From the NCBI GenBank assembly GCA_963720375.1, contig CAVRFM010000008.1, forward strand, positions 1 to 64,000: a DNA stretch of 64,000 bases. The letters are read 5' to 3'. The notes under the pieces are model-generated. The model made no database searches and was not told the DNA's origin. It saw only the letters and a list, made by a program, of their open reading frames with translations. This document shows, one piece after another, positions 9,282-19,312 of the stretch. The DNA is from JAPLHP01 sp963720375. Its GTDB lineage: Bacteria > Chloroflexota > Dehalococcoidia > UBA2247 > RBG-13-53-26. The translations under genes were made by a program, and so were the position numbers. The stretch's first letter is position 1. Every line of letters begins with the position of its first letter.

Positions 9282-10430
9282 CTACCTCCCCATCATTTCC
9301 AGGAACGCCTGAATTCGCGTTCTCAACTGGCCAGCGCCGACATTGATATAGTCTCTATCTAGCCTAATATAGGGAATGCCTGCTTCCTTCAGATCCTCGC
9401 CGACCATAAACTGCTCCCCCGTCCAGTTGTCGCACATCACCAGACGCTCCGCAACCACTCCGTCCACTTTGAATTCGCGGACCATGTCCTTAATAAAGGC
9501 AGACCTTCTGGGCTGGTCTCCAAACATTCTGGCACAGGAAGGGCGGTCGGCTATGTAGTATCGGGCCAGAGCCGTAACAGGGTCCTTCTCTTTCTCATTA
9601 ACATCCTTCCACATGATTCGGGTGCCGAAGCACATCGAGTCGGTAACTACCAGACCCCCCTGGCCCTCAATGACTTCGATATAGGCCGGATCGTCAAGTA
9701 TGCCGCCAATGAGCATTATCCTGGCGCGGTGGTCTGAATGCCCGTCCTTCGATTGGCTCAATTCGTCCACGAGCTCTTTCAGGAGCTTGTTGTACTCTTC
9801 TCGGGGCATGGCCGTGCCAGCTACCATGACCGCCAATGTTTCGGCACCGGTAATCGGCGGAGCCTTACTCTTTCGGAGCTCATAGAGCTGCCTCTGCAGC
9901 CTCCTCGTTTCATTGTGCAGCTTGATGGCCTTCCACAGACGTTCATCAGAAATAAATATTCCGAAGTGGTCCTTCATGGATTCCCTGAACAGGGATACTT
10001 CCTCCCGGAACCACTCCACCTGCGGTTCCTCCACCTTCTTCGGGAGGCTGATAAGGCGCAGGTACGGAGTGTCTATCTTGCGCTTCCAGTGGTCGTAGAT
10101 GCGGCGAACGTGATCGCAGCTATTGACCCAGACCACGCCGTCTAGGAAGCTGTACTCACCCCGCAGGCCCAGGTCGAGGGAATGGCGGGAGAAGCTGCAG
10201 TTGATGCTGCTCACACAGGTATCCGCCATGTCCGTCCCGGTGCTGCCAGTACCGCGCATCCGGAACGGGACAAAGCCCGCCGCTGTAATAACCTCCTCCG
10301 GGACATAGGAGCAGTAGCAGCCTATGATCTTGCCTCCCTGTTCCTTCCACTTCCGCAAAGATGGATTGACCAGGGTTTTAGTAGTTTCCTGGAATTCCTG
10401 CAACGCCTTGGTTTTTACCTTGGTAGCCAA
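9282..10430 (-). CDS. 2-hydroxyacyl-CoA dehydratase / benzoyl-CoA reductase subunit (BcrC-like)
   Basis: 382 residues. The family signature GCYCSYVPEEVITAAGF is at about residue 36, followed by cysteines in ADTCVSSINCSFSR and VNSCDHVRRIYDHW that complete the cluster site. It is the smaller partner subunit of the BcrB-like protein encoded next. The apparent start is TTG with a GGGGGG tract seven bases upstream; an overlapping ATG is in another frame. The gene is first in its operon and the 220 bases upstream contain a copy of a long repeat also found near the LuxR-type regulator, which may be its control region. Confidence 0.88.
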   Translation of the reverse strand: MATKVKTKALQEFQETTKTLVNPSLRKWKEQGGKIIGCYCSYVPEEVITAAGFVPFRMRGTGSTGTDMADTCVSSINCSFSRHSLDLGLRGEYSFLDGVVWVNSCDHVRRIYDHWKRKIDTPYLRLISLPKKVEEPQVEWFREEVSLFRESMKDHFGIFISDERLWKAIKLHNETRRLQRQLYELRKSKAPPITGAETLAVMVAGTAMPREEYNKLLKELVDELSQSKDGHSDHRARIMLIGGILDDPAYIEVIEGQGGLVVTDSMCFGTRIMWKDVNEKEKDPVTALARYYIADRPSCARMFGDQPRRSAFIKDMVREFKVDGVVAERLVMCDNWTGEQFMVGEDLKEAGIPYIRLDRDYINVGAGQLRTRIQAFLEMMGR

Positions 10431-10522
10431 TTCATTTCCCCCCTTCCGGAGCGGCCCACGTTAGCGTGAACAGCTCTCGTTGTTTTGTCTGCCTGTTTTC
10501 TCGATATATTACTCCTAGGATC

Positions 10523-10646
10523 AGTCTAACAGGGAAATATAGGTCTGGTCAAACAATTGTGCCACGTCAAATCTAGTGGCATAGTGGCATAAAAGTATAC
10601 CTTGCGCCTGGATCAGCAGCAAATTCTTAAACATGTGACAAGGCTG
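10523..10646. repeat. long intergenic direct repeat, copy 1
   Basis: About 120 bases beginning AGTCTAACAGGGAAATA that match 19198-19312 in the same orientation, roughly 85-90% by eye. This copy has an extra eight bases through a local duplication of TAGTGGCA. It lies upstream of the BcrC-like gene and downstream of the aldehyde oxidoreductase gene. It does not encode a protein and has no transposon ends that I can see. A shared operator is possible. Confidence 0.85.
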
Positions 10647-10651
10647 AGCGC

Positions 10652-12631
10652 CTAACGAAATGGCGCTATAAGCCCTCTGAGCTCCAGGTCTTGTGCAACG
10701 TCCTTGAGCCCCAGATCCTCCAGCTTCGCCTTCGTTTGGAGTCCGGTAGCTACATCCCATTGACGCAGTTGATAATATTCATCTTTCATCTTCTCAAATG
10801 CCTGCCTGTCAACCATCCTACCCTTCACGCATATCACCTCTCCGTCTTTCCCCGGCATCAGCAATTGAGGATCTTGGATCTCATACTCCAAGGGCACCGT
10901 ATAGGCCTGTTCGGGTAGTCTGTCGGACTCTCTCCCTTTGTGGCCTTCTCGGACATGAATCGCCCTCACCAAGTTGAACACCCTTTCACCTATTCCATTC
11001 AGCCCCTCTTCGTCCACTTCCCTTCCGGTCACGGCAGAGACGATCTTGCTTTCCAGGGTGGGATCGCCAACATGATCCTCGGAGAACTCCAGTTCCATGA
11101 TAGGCCACAGCCAATCACAGAGGATGAGGCACTCCTTGGTATACGATCGATCCTGCATCTTCTTGGCGGCCAGGGCTTTGCCCTCATACGTAGAGAAGTC
11201 GGCCGCCAATTCGCTGCCCCAGAATTTCGCCGCTATGGCGCGTACTGTCTGAGTAGTTGGGAAGGTATTAAGCCCCATGTTACACGTCAACCATTTGCCT
11301 AAACAAGTGCTGACCTCATGGAGCACACTTATGGGCATCCTTGGCTCCATGGCCCACAAAAGGCCGGACATGATGTAGAGTCTTGGCCCGTATGGCTGAC
11401 TGTATCCAGGTTCGGAAAGTATGCCCACATTCTCCAGTTGCTCCCTGGCAGCAGGGCCGACGGCGTCTGCGGCCTTGTCTATTCCTTGAGCCAGAACATC
11501 CCCGAACCCTTCCCGCATGGAAATCTTCCTTAGCAGAACCTCAATGAACTCCTGACTCCCCAACTTGGACAGGGGAATACCGGTATTCTCATCCGTGAGG
11601 ATACCGGCTTTGTAGCATGCATTGAGCCAACTGATTGTCAGGTCGACACCAATGGTATCCAGCCCGTAATTGTCGCAGAGCTTGGTCGCATAGAAGGGGA
11701 CATCATTCCAGTCCTTATAGTATTGTTCTGCCCAGGGCTGGTAGACCCATGCAGAGTGGCATATAAACTTCCCCGTCTTGCCGTCCTTTGCCCGGTAGGC
11801 ACTCCTGGGACACCTGCCAAGGCAACCGTAGCAGGGCTCCTTCTTCAGAACGCCCTCCCCCGGCACGGTTCTGAAGCCCAGTCGGGGATCGTGAGACCAG
11901 CGGCTCAGGACATTATGAAATGCCTCGTCATAGTATGGGAAGCCGGTCTTCAGATTGCGGTAGTGATCCGCCAACTGCTTCAGCTTTTCCGGCTGGGCAA
12001 TCTTGACCGCGTTGCCCCCACCCTTTACCACAATAGCCTTGAGCTTCTTGGAACCCAAAACAGCCCCCAAACCCTTGGAGCCGGCGGCATCGTTGTCAGC
12101 GATGAGGTTAGCCATGACAGCCATGTTCTCGCCAGCCGCACCAATAGCTACCACTCTGGCTGAGGCTCCGAGTTCGCCCTTAAGTATCTCCCTGGTTCTG
12201 ATCGCGCCCTGGCCCCAGAGGGCAGAAGCATCCTTTAACTCAGCCATCCCATCATGGAGGAAAAGGTAGACTGGCTTCTCCGATTTACCTTGAACCACAA
12301 TGGCATCGTAGCCCGCGAACTTCAGCTCAGCCCCCCACCTGCCCCCAAAATTGCCATAGCTGAACCGTTCCACGGAAGGAATCTTCCCGCAAACTGTCCA
12401 CCTCGAGCCGGCAAATGGTGGCACTCCACCTATCGGCCCGGTGGCCAATATCACCGTGTTCTCTCCATCCAGTGCCTTGGCCTCAGGAGGCACCTCGTCC
12501 CAATAGACCTTGGCAGCAATACCACGTCCTCCAAGAAACCTGTCGGTATAGTCCTGGGTAGGAGTCTCGGTTATCCTTCCCGAGGACAGGTCAACTCTTA
12601 GGATCCTCCCCGCATACCCATAGGTGGTCAT
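10652..12631 (-). CDS. aor: aldehyde:ferredoxin oxidoreductase (tungsten-type AOR family)
   Basis: 659 residues, close to the usual length. The N-terminal domain begins GYAGRILRVDLSSG and carries the pterin-binding FLGGRGIAAKVYWDEV. The [4Fe-4S] ligands are visible as CYGCLGRCP (near residue 290) with the fourth Cys in LILCDWLWP (near 520). AOR enzymes interconvert aldehydes and carboxylates with ferredoxin at a tungsten bis-pterin. The ATG overlaps the stop of the upstream phosphotransferase-SCP2 gene (ATGA), so the two are translationally coupled. In this setting it could process an aldehyde from the acyl-CoA pathway or supply low-potential ferredoxin; the substrate is unknown. Confidence 0.93.
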   Translation of the reverse strand: MTTYGYAGRILRVDLSSGRITETPTQDYTDRFLGGRGIAAKVYWDEVPPEAKALDGENTVILATGPIGGVPPFAGSRWTVCGKIPSVERFSYGNFGGRWGAELKFAGYDAIVVQGKSEKPVYLFLHDGMAELKDASALWGQGAIRTREILKGELGASARVVAIGAAGENMAVMANLIADNDAAGSKGLGAVLGSKKLKAIVVKGGGNAVKIAQPEKLKQLADHYRNLKTGFPYYDEAFHNVLSRWSHDPRLGFRTVPGEGVLKKEPCYGCLGRCPRSAYRAKDGKTGKFICHSAWVYQPWAEQYYKDWNDVPFYATKLCDNYGLDTIGVDLTISWLNACYKAGILTDENTGIPLSKLGSQEFIEVLLRKISMREGFGDVLAQGIDKAADAVGPAAREQLENVGILSEPGYSQPYGPRLYIMSGLLWAMEPRMPISVLHEVSTCLGKWLTCNMGLNTFPTTQTVRAIAAKFWGSELAADFSTYEGKALAAKKMQDRSYTKECLILCDWLWPIMELEFSEDHVGDPTLESKIVSAVTGREVDEEGLNGIGERVFNLVRAIHVREGHKGRESDRLPEQAYTVPLEYEIQDPQLLMPGKDGEVICVKGRMVDRQAFEKMKDEYYQLRQWDVATGLQTKAKLEDLGLKDVAQDLELRGLIAPFR

Positions 12632-14005
12632 TTATGACCTCCAATTTTAGCCAGTAGCCGCTCCAGAAGATCTGCCGATAGAGTGACATCACCCTCTATC
12701 TTGAGCTTGCCCATCAACGTGGCGTCCGATCGACCCAGTTCGCCTCGCTGGATAGCATCGAAATCTGCGGCCGATAGCGTCAGCGTACTCACCGGACTAT
12801 CGGCCTTGCCTTCGTGGGTGGTAATCTGGCCGTGGTCAAACAGCGCATACCAGTCGCGGCCGCCCGGTCCAGTGAAATGAAGTTGGAGCGTCACCTTCAT
12901 GTCTTCCACCTTGGTGACTTCCTTCTTCTTGCCGGGTGCCGGCAGATTGAGGAGACTGGCTATCCTCTGGGTCATGGGATTGTTGAGTTCAGCATCCTCA
13001 GCCAGCATGGTGACTCCCATTGACCTGAGATTCTTGTATACCCTGACCAGCGGCACTCCCAAGCCTGAACGGAGCCAGGACCTGGTTGTAGAGGAGGTTC
13101 TTCACCTTCCAGCCGGTCAACTCCTCGTAGCGCCGGATAGTTTCCTCTTCGCTGGGAGTGCCTTCCAGCTTCGGTATGCCATAGGCCTCGCTGGAGTGCC
13201 AGTCGAGGAAGAGGAACCAGGCCAGATCGGATATCGGGTCTCCGAGATAGGCGAACTCCCAGTCCAGCAGCGCCACTACGTCGCCATCGGGATTGTAGAG
13301 GGTGTTGGGCATTCGGCAATCACCCCAGCAGAACGTTATGCGGTCAGGGATATAGTGGTTCTCCCTGAGCCATTTCAGGCCGTATTCCAGCACCGGTTGT
13401 GGTTCGCCTTTGGTCACCCATTTGAGGAAGGAGTCGTAATAGTCCAGAAGCCCGTCAATGGTGGTGGTGCCTCCCTTGGGGGCTCCCAGAAAGTCAAGAC
13501 GCTGTTTTCTCCAGTCGATCTTGTGGCATTTGGCTATACCCTCCAGACAGCCCCACCACATCTTGGCGCGTTTCTGTGGTGTGGCATCATGGTAAATTCC
13601 GGCGCTGTGGTAGAGTGGGAAGTCCGGCGGGGTGGCCCCCGGCAACTTGTCCATGACTAAGAAGGGGGTACCCAGTATGCCTTCATCCTGCTCCACCAGC
13701 CAGTGCACTTTCGGCACAGGGATATTAGTTCCCTGCAAGCGTTGCATGATCAGAAACTGCCGCCGCAGGTCGTAGTCGGGGAAGAGCGGCAGGAGTGGTG
13801 GCCGGCGGAATACCATGTCTTTTGATTTCTGTTGTCCGCCTTCCTTCCAGCTCAGACTAAACATGAAGGTCTCGGTGGCGAATCCGCTTTCCGGCGGCTT
13901 CATATTGGATACGGTGATGCCCTGTGCCTGGGGCATCTTCTTCTGTAACCAGGGTACCAGCTTCATCTGTAATTCATCTATGTTTGCCCGACTTCGTGAA
14001 ACCAT
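12628..14005 (-). CDS. phosphotransferase-family protein fused to SCP2 domain, frameshifted
   Basis: The N-terminal part (about 315 residues) is an aminoglycoside-phosphotransferase/ACAD10-like kinase fold, with FCWGDCRMPN as catalytic loop (Asp kept, the usual His replaced by Trp) and LLDWEFAYLGDPISDLAW as metal loop. The frame breaks near 13057, where CTTGGGAGTG carries one G too many. Removing it joins FRLG to VPLVRVYKN and continues without gap into a C-terminal SCP2 sterol/acyl-CoA carrier domain ending LLAKIGG. One polypeptide of about 458 residues is the natural reading. Such kinases with lipid carriers often serve acyl or sterol catabolism; the substrate is unknown. Coupled by overlap to aor. 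Confidence 0.8.
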
Positions 14006-14119
14006 TATCTATCCCCCCTTGTTTGAATTCTCTCCGGGATTGCTGGCCCAGCGTGTTGACCAACGCTCAGCCCTCACCCTCCCTTCGAGTTGTTGCCTTG
14101 AATCTTCCGGCCACTTCTA

Positions 14120-15232
14120 TTAGTAGCTCTGGTAGCCATACTTGGGATACTTCCCCACGTTGACCATCTCCACGAGCCCATAGCCAACGTCCTTGCCGCA
14201 CTTGACCTCGCATAACGTCTCGGTGAGGAAGGATATCTTCTTCAGTTCCTCAGGATCGCTGATGTCAATCTTGAAACCGTCCATGAAGGATGGCCCCTTC
14301 CACATACCGGATGCATAGTCTTTGTAGCAGTCATATCCGGCAGGGCCAGGGTAGAACGTGGTCATCGGCCGTATCGAGAGCTTCCTCTTGGAACCATCTA
14401 TGGCGTTGACGGTTACAGTTCCAGACTTTGCCACCCGCACATCAGAGCGGAACTGGAAGTCGTGGTCCAGGCTCACCAGCCTGAGTTCCTTTTCCTCCTT
14501 CCCGCTTCCAAGGGGATAGGTCTCCCAGCCCTCAAAATGCCAAATCTGGCCGTCCCAGTCTTCTCTCTGCGCGACATGGGTTGCCCACTTGCCGAAATCG
14601 AAGATGCACATGAAGTAGAAGGCTCCCTGCGGGATTTCTCCGGGCTGCGCCCAGGGCTCCGGCCAGCTACCCCCACCGACGCCCCGCCTGACGCCCCAGG
14701 AGTGGTCCCTGCCTCCACGGTATTGTGACGTGTCCACCTTGTAGGTCTTCCCACCAACCTTGAACCAACCGCTGAACCGGCCTATCTGATAGTAGCGCCG
14801 GGCCTCTTCGAGTATCCGCCCGCGATTCCGGGAGAACATCGGTATCTGCTCATATGCCGGGAACGATCCGTCGAAGTCCAGCTGAAAGCTCAGGCCGTGT
14901 TTGTTCTCCCCCAACGTCATCCGAACCTTCTTCAATGGCTCTACAATCTCATAGGAAAAAGGGCCAACTCCGATACCGGCGGCGGTCTCGGGACGCAGCT
15001 CGGTAGACGCTCTGACAACGTGCGCCGTTTTGTTGTCAATGGTCACCATGCCGTAGGCATCAATAACATTCCGATTCGGATAGCGGGCCAGGCCGGTCAC
15101 GAAGTTCAACTTGCCCGATATGTCGAACCCATAGAGCACCACCCTCTCTGTCCACCTCGCGTCGCTCGTGTAAACATGGTCGAAAGTGGTCGCCAGTTGA
15201 TGGCAAATAAATTCATCGTACCTGGTAAGCAT
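14120..15232 (-). CDS. conserved protein of AttH/CrtC-like type, function unknown
   Basis: 370 residues rich in beta strands and aromatic residues, with no signal peptide or membrane helix. A YRGGRDHSWGVR motif near residue 175 recalls the double-barrel, lipocalin-like AttH/carotenoid-hydratase group and proteins found beside phosphotransferase genes in actinobacterial lipid loci. This resemblance is from memory and uncertain. It lies 114 bases upstream of the phosphotransferase-SCP2 gene and downstream of an SDR on the same strand, so it likely belongs to the same lipid or terpenoid-like pathway. The last residues (YPKYGYQSY) are unusually Tyr-rich. Confidence 0.55.
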   Translation of the reverse strand: MLTRYDEFICHQLATTFDHVYTSDARWTERVVLYGFDISGKLNFVTGLARYPNRNVIDAYGMVTIDNKTAHVVRASTELRPETAAGIGVGPFSYEIVEPLKKVRMTLGENKHGLSFQLDFDGSFPAYEQIPMFSRNRGRILEEARRYYQIGRFSGWFKVGGKTYKVDTSQYRGGRDHSWGVRRGVGGGSWPEPWAQPGEIPQGAFYFMCIFDFGKWATHVAQREDWDGQIWHFEGWETYPLGSGKEEKELRLVSLDHDFQFRSDVRVAKSGTVTVNAIDGSKRKLSIRPMTTFYPGPAGYDCYKDYASGMWKGPSFMDGFKIDISDPEELKKISFLTETLCEVKCGKDVGYGLVEMVNVGKYPKYGYQSY

Positions 15233-15315
15233 TATCCCCCCTTATCTGGAAATACTATATCTCTACATCGCCCTCAAGGCGAAGATATGCCAATACTTGC
15301 TCTTGACAAAAGTAC

Positions 15316-16068
15316 CTACTGGGGACTGAGTCCGCCACATACAGACCAGTGCTGTCCCGTCACATAGCTGGCTTCGTCCGAAGCTAGAAATAGGACAACC
15401 CTGGCCACCTCTTCTGGTTTGCCCAGTCGAGCGACTCCCATAGTAGCCAGCTGCGTCTTCAGCAAATCCTGTCCAAAGACGCGATCCAGGGCCCCGGTCG
15501 CGATCATGCCAGGCGCTACGGCATTGACCAGTATGCCATACGGCACCATTTCCATGGCCAGTGACTTGGTGAACTGGGCTATGCCGGCCTTGGATGCTCC
15601 GTACAACGACAAGTACTGCGAGCCAGTCTTGACACCGGCCGTGGTGATGTTGATGATCCTGCCGTAGTTCTGCTTGATCATCTGGGGCAGCACTACCCAG
15701 CAGCAGTTCAGCGTGCCCTTGAGAGTGGTGTTGATCTCGCCCTCCCAGTCCTGGGGCTTGGTCTCATGAAACGGTTTCAGAGGGATCTCGGTGTAGGCAG
15801 CATTATTGACCAGGATGTCTATCCGCCCAAATTCCTGGATGGTCTTCTTGACCGTTTCTTCGACGCTGCTCAACTGACTGATATCGGTCTTTAGTGGCAG
15901 GGCCCTCGCCCCAAACCCCTTGATCTTCTCAGCATGTGTGCGCAACTTCTCTACGGTGCGGGCCGCCAGGACAACATCAGCCCCCTCTTGGCCAAAGGCG
16001 AGAGCTATGGCCTCGCCAATCCCAGTGCTGCTACCAGTCACTATGGCCACCTTTCCCTTGAATCTCAT
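15316..16068 (-). CDS. short-chain dehydrogenase/reductase
   Basis: 250 residues, the classical SDR length. The nucleotide site TGSSTGIGEAIA is at residues 10-21, NNAA at about 88, and the catalytic YGASK follows a conserved Ser region at about 157. Asn and Ser of the tetrad are also in place. These enzymes oxidise or reduce an alcohol/ketone with NAD(P). In this neighbourhood the substrate may be a hydroxyacyl-CoA or a steroid- or terpenoid-like alcohol, but this is inference. ATG at 16068 has an AGGAGG site before it. It is the first gene of the cluster 16.1-10.6 kb. Confidence 0.88.
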   Translation of the reverse strand: MRFKGKVAIVTGSSTGIGEAIALAFGQEGADVVLAARTVEKLRTHAEKIKGFGARALPLKTDISQLSSVEETVKKTIQEFGRIDILVNNAAYTEIPLKPFHETKPQDWEGEINTTLKGTLNCCWVVLPQMIKQNYGRIINITTAGVKTGSQYLSLYGASKAGIAQFTKSLAMEMVPYGILVNAVAPGMIATGALDRVFGQDLLKTQLATMGVARLGKPEEVARVVLFLASDEASYVTGQHWSVCGGLSPQ

Positions 16069-16285
16069 ATATGCACCTCCTTAACCTGAATCCTCTTTCG
16101 GTTGCGGCACCCCCTACGCCCTTCGCCGCACAGCAAGACACAAGATAACGGATTCACCCCGAGGCGTGTTCTCGGCTGGGAAACTGCGAATAGAGAATAC
16201 ACCTCCCTGCGGGTATATTGTCATCTGCCAAAGGGCAAATACGATGGCATAGAAACGCAGGGTTGTCGGCCCCAACTGAACCAGA

Positions 16286-19006
16286 CTACAGCAGGTTTAG
16301 TTCCCGTGCCCGTGCAATTGCCTGTGTACGGTTATGGACATCCAGTTTCCGGTAGATGCTGAGGAGGTGGGCCTTTACGGTACCCGTCACCACGACCAGC
16401 TCGTCAGCAATCTGTTTGTTGGATTTACCAGCAGCGAGTAGCTGGAGCAATTCAAGCTCGCGCCCGGTAAGCGGCTCTATGATGGGTCTTGCATAAGCAC
16501 CAGAAAGCAACGTCGGCCCACCTACGGCCCTCGGCATGCCAAACGAAGCAAGGAGCCTCGACACGTAGTCTGGCACGATCTGGCGTGCTAAGGCAGAACG
16601 CAGAAGTTCAGCCATCGGCCGGCCCTCATCCACAAAGACTCGCACGAAACCCTCGGGCTTAGCCAGTGAAAGGGCCTTCTCCAAGGCCGTCATGGCCTGG
16701 TCCAGCTTGCCCTGGGCCCGCAGGGCGATCGATAGCAGGACCAAAGTCTCAATGACGCTGCCCATTCTCCCCTCCACCCACGCCTTCTCACGCAACCGTT
16801 CCAACATCGCCGGTATCGCCTGGATCTGACCTCTCGCGATATTTAGCCTGACAAGCGTAAGGTATTCAAACTCCAGCGGGAAATCGAGCACTTCGTCCAA
16901 ATGGCTCTCAGGGCTTCCCACGGTGACAGCCCACTCTAATGCTTCGCTGACGTTGCCCCTTGCCAGTGACAGCCGCGCCCGCCAGGCAGCGATGATTCTA
17001 GACATCATCATACTGTGTGAGGTCGACGCGATGCCCTCTAATTCCTCCAGGGCCTCCAAGAGGGCTGGGGTTTGCCCGATGAGCTCTGTCAGTGGGGCCA
17101 GGCCAGGGACTGCCATCACGGCAATCGTCATCTGGACTCCCTGTCTGCTCAGTTCAATCGCCCGGTTAACATAGCGTACCGCTTCTTCGATCTCATTCCA
17201 TTGGTAAAAGACTTGAGCCAGGCATATGTGGGCGTAGTTTGTTGCCGGAAGAGGCTCTCCACCCCCCCATTCGGTACCAAGGCGGATTGCCTTCCGGCTG
17301 GTCTCCGCTGCCTGGTGCAGTCGCCCCTGCTTGGCCTGGATATCTGCCATGTGGCCCATGGCAGTGAGTGCGATGAAGAAATTCCCCGTCGCTTGACCAT
17401 ATACTACAGACTCATCCAAATAGAGGATGGCCTTAGACAGTTCTGCTTTCATCCAGTGCGCTAGCCCGAGGTAGAGCGTAACCATACAACGCACCGTGGG
17501 CTGATCATCCGGCAGTTGCTGAAGTGTCTCGTGGCACAGACGAATGCCGTCGTCGGTTTTCCCCCGGGCAAGCACCAGGGGAATACGAAGGGCCATCAAG
17601 TGATTGCGGACTCTAAAATCTGCTGCGGTGCTCTCGGTAGCCCGGTCTGTCTGAGCATGCGACAGCAGCGATTCCGCGGTCTGGAGAAGGTGAGCGACGG
17701 CGTCAAGTTGTCCGCGTGCCAAGCGGACACTGGCAAGGCTCACGCAGAGCCAGGGTCGGGATATGATCACTTCCTCAGGTAGCTTTGCCAGCCAGCTCTG
17801 TGGTGCGGAGAGTTTGCCTTCTGATATGAGAGGTACTGCTACGGATTCAATAAGGTCGGCTGCACGACTGAGATCATTGGCTGCCAGGGCGTGTTGAATA
17901 GCTTCGGCAGTCAGCCCCTCGCTCTCGAACCATTCGCTGGCACGCCGATGCAAAATTGGAGCGAGATCGGGCTGCGTTTTCGTGAGACGATCGCGCAACA
18001 GATCCGAGAAGAGGTGGTGGTATCTGAACCATTTCCTGCTGTCATCCAACGGAATAAGGAAAAGATTAGCCGATTCCAGACGATCGAGCATTTCCTGGCC
18101 ATTGTCCTGTCCGGTCAGGGTATTGCACAGCGGGCCGCTCAGGCGGTCAAGAATAGAGGTCTGCACCAAGAATGACTGGACGCTGGCTTCCTGACGCTCA
18201 AGCACTTCTTCGACAAGATAGTCCATGATATGGCGATGGGAACCAGCGAAGGCAGCAATAAAGTCTCGAATGTCCTCCCGCCCCTGCATTGATATCGCAG
18301 CCATCCGGATACTGGCGATCCAACCCTCTGTGAGAGACTCCAGTGCCTTCATATTGTCATCAGAGAGTCCCAGGCCCATTACGTCGTTGAGGAATGCTGC
18401 AGCTTCATCGCTCGTGAAACGCAGGTCAGCCCCACGCAGTTCGTTCAACTGCCCTCGAACACGCAGCCGGGCGAGGGGAAGTGGTGGATCAGATCTCGTC
18501 GCCACAATCAGATGTGCCTGCAATGGTAAATGGTCGATGAGGAAGGCAAGAGACTCGTGCACAGATCGATTAGCAATCTCATGATAATCATCAAGAACCA
18601 GCATGAAGTTCTCCGGCTGCTCTGCAATTTCATTGATCAGGGTTGTCAAAACTGCTCTGATGGAGGGCACCCTGCGAGTTTCGAGCATAGTCAGGCAGCG
18701 TTCTCCCAGATCAGCCTGAATGGTCTGAAGAGCTGCAACGAAGTAGGTCCAGAAACGGTCAGGGTCGTTATCTTCCCTGTCTACAGAAAGCCAAGCAATA
18801 CTGGGGTGAACCGCAGTCTCCCCTACCCTATAGTGGGAGGCCCACTCGCTCAACAAGGTGGTCTTGCCGAAACCGGCGGGTGCGGAGATAAGGGTCAGCT
18901 TGCACTGTACCCCCGCCTCCAGCCGCTCGATCAGACGGGGACGTGGCAGCCACCCCGCTGGAACGGGTGGGATATGCATTTTTGTCGTCAGCAGTGTTTC
19001 GGGCAT
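16286..19006 (-). CDS. MalT-like LuxR-family ATP-dependent transcriptional regulator
   Basis: About 906 residues from ATG at 19006 (an in-frame TTG at 19030 also exists). The N-terminal STAND ATPase domain has P-loop APAGFGKTTLLSEWA and Walker B-like MLVLDDYHEI. A long TPR-like helical middle (about 400-780) follows, and then a LuxR helix-turn-helix at the C-terminus (LTGRELELLQLLAAGKSNKQ onward). MalT-type proteins bind an inducer and ATP, oligomerise and activate promoters. The target is not visible, but the gene stands next to the acyl-CoA locus and shares a long intergenic repeat with the dehydratase operon, which makes that operon a candidate. Confidence 0.88.
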   Translation of the reverse strand: MPETLLTTKMHIPPVPAGWLPRPRLIERLEAGVQCKLTLISAPAGFGKTTLLSEWASHYRVGETAVHPSIAWLSVDREDNDPDRFWTYFVAALQTIQADLGERCLTMLETRRVPSIRAVLTTLINEIAEQPENFMLVLDDYHEIANRSVHESLAFLIDHLPLQAHLIVATRSDPPLPLARLRVRGQLNELRGADLRFTSDEAAAFLNDVMGLGLSDDNMKALESLTEGWIASIRMAAISMQGREDIRDFIAAFAGSHRHIMDYLVEEVLERQEASVQSFLVQTSILDRLSGPLCNTLTGQDNGQEMLDRLESANLFLIPLDDSRKWFRYHHLFSDLLRDRLTKTQPDLAPILHRRASEWFESEGLTAEAIQHALAANDLSRAADLIESVAVPLISEGKLSAPQSWLAKLPEEVIISRPWLCVSLASVRLARGQLDAVAHLLQTAESLLSHAQTDRATESTAADFRVRNHLMALRIPLVLARGKTDDGIRLCHETLQQLPDDQPTVRCMVTLYLGLAHWMKAELSKAILYLDESVVYGQATGNFFIALTAMGHMADIQAKQGRLHQAAETSRKAIRLGTEWGGGEPLPATNYAHICLAQVFYQWNEIEEAVRYVNRAIELSRQGVQMTIAVMAVPGLAPLTELIGQTPALLEALEELEGIASTSHSMMMSRIIAAWRARLSLARGNVSEALEWAVTVGSPESHLDEVLDFPLEFEYLTLVRLNIARGQIQAIPAMLERLREKAWVEGRMGSVIETLVLLSIALRAQGKLDQAMTALEKALSLAKPEGFVRVFVDEGRPMAELLRSALARQIVPDYVSRLLASFGMPRAVGGPTLLSGAYARPIIEPLTGRELELLQLLAAGKSNKQIADELVVVTGTVKAHLLSIYRKLDVHNRTQAIARARELNLL

Positions 19007-19197
19007 GGCAATCCATGTTGACAGGAACAATCGACAGGTCTTAACCTGAAAACAGCCCTATAGATTGCAGGGGGAACACCATGTGTTCTAAGAGCTCTAA
19101 GGACAATTGTGCTGTTGTACTTAGGGTTCCGTAAGTGCCGCGCAGGGAGAACATGGCATAGAACCAAATCATGTGCAAGAACCCCCCTATCATGGTG

Positions 19198-19312
19198 AGT
19201 CTAACAGGGAAATACAGGTCTGGTCAAACAATTATGTCCTGTCAAGTCTAGTAGCACAAAAGTACAACTTGCGGCTGGATCGGCAGCAGACTCTTAAATG
19301 TGTGACAAGCTG
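19198..19312. repeat. long intergenic direct repeat, copy 2
   Basis: Second copy of the element at 10523-10646, in the divergent region between the LuxR-type regulator (minus) and the ABC exporter (plus). It contains two TTGAC cores 18 bp apart on the minus strand. Its right end merges with the probable promoter of the ABC genes. Confidence 0.85.

Noticed and set aside
7090..10430. Firm assignment as benzoyl-CoA reductase
   Set aside because: The three-gene set has one activase, as in 2-hydroxyacyl-CoA dehydratases, and no residue I can see separates the two functions.
10523..10646. Insertion-sequence ends or a miniature transposon
   Set aside because: No terminal inverted repeats or target duplications are visible and the two copies have the same orientation; kept only as a direct repeat.
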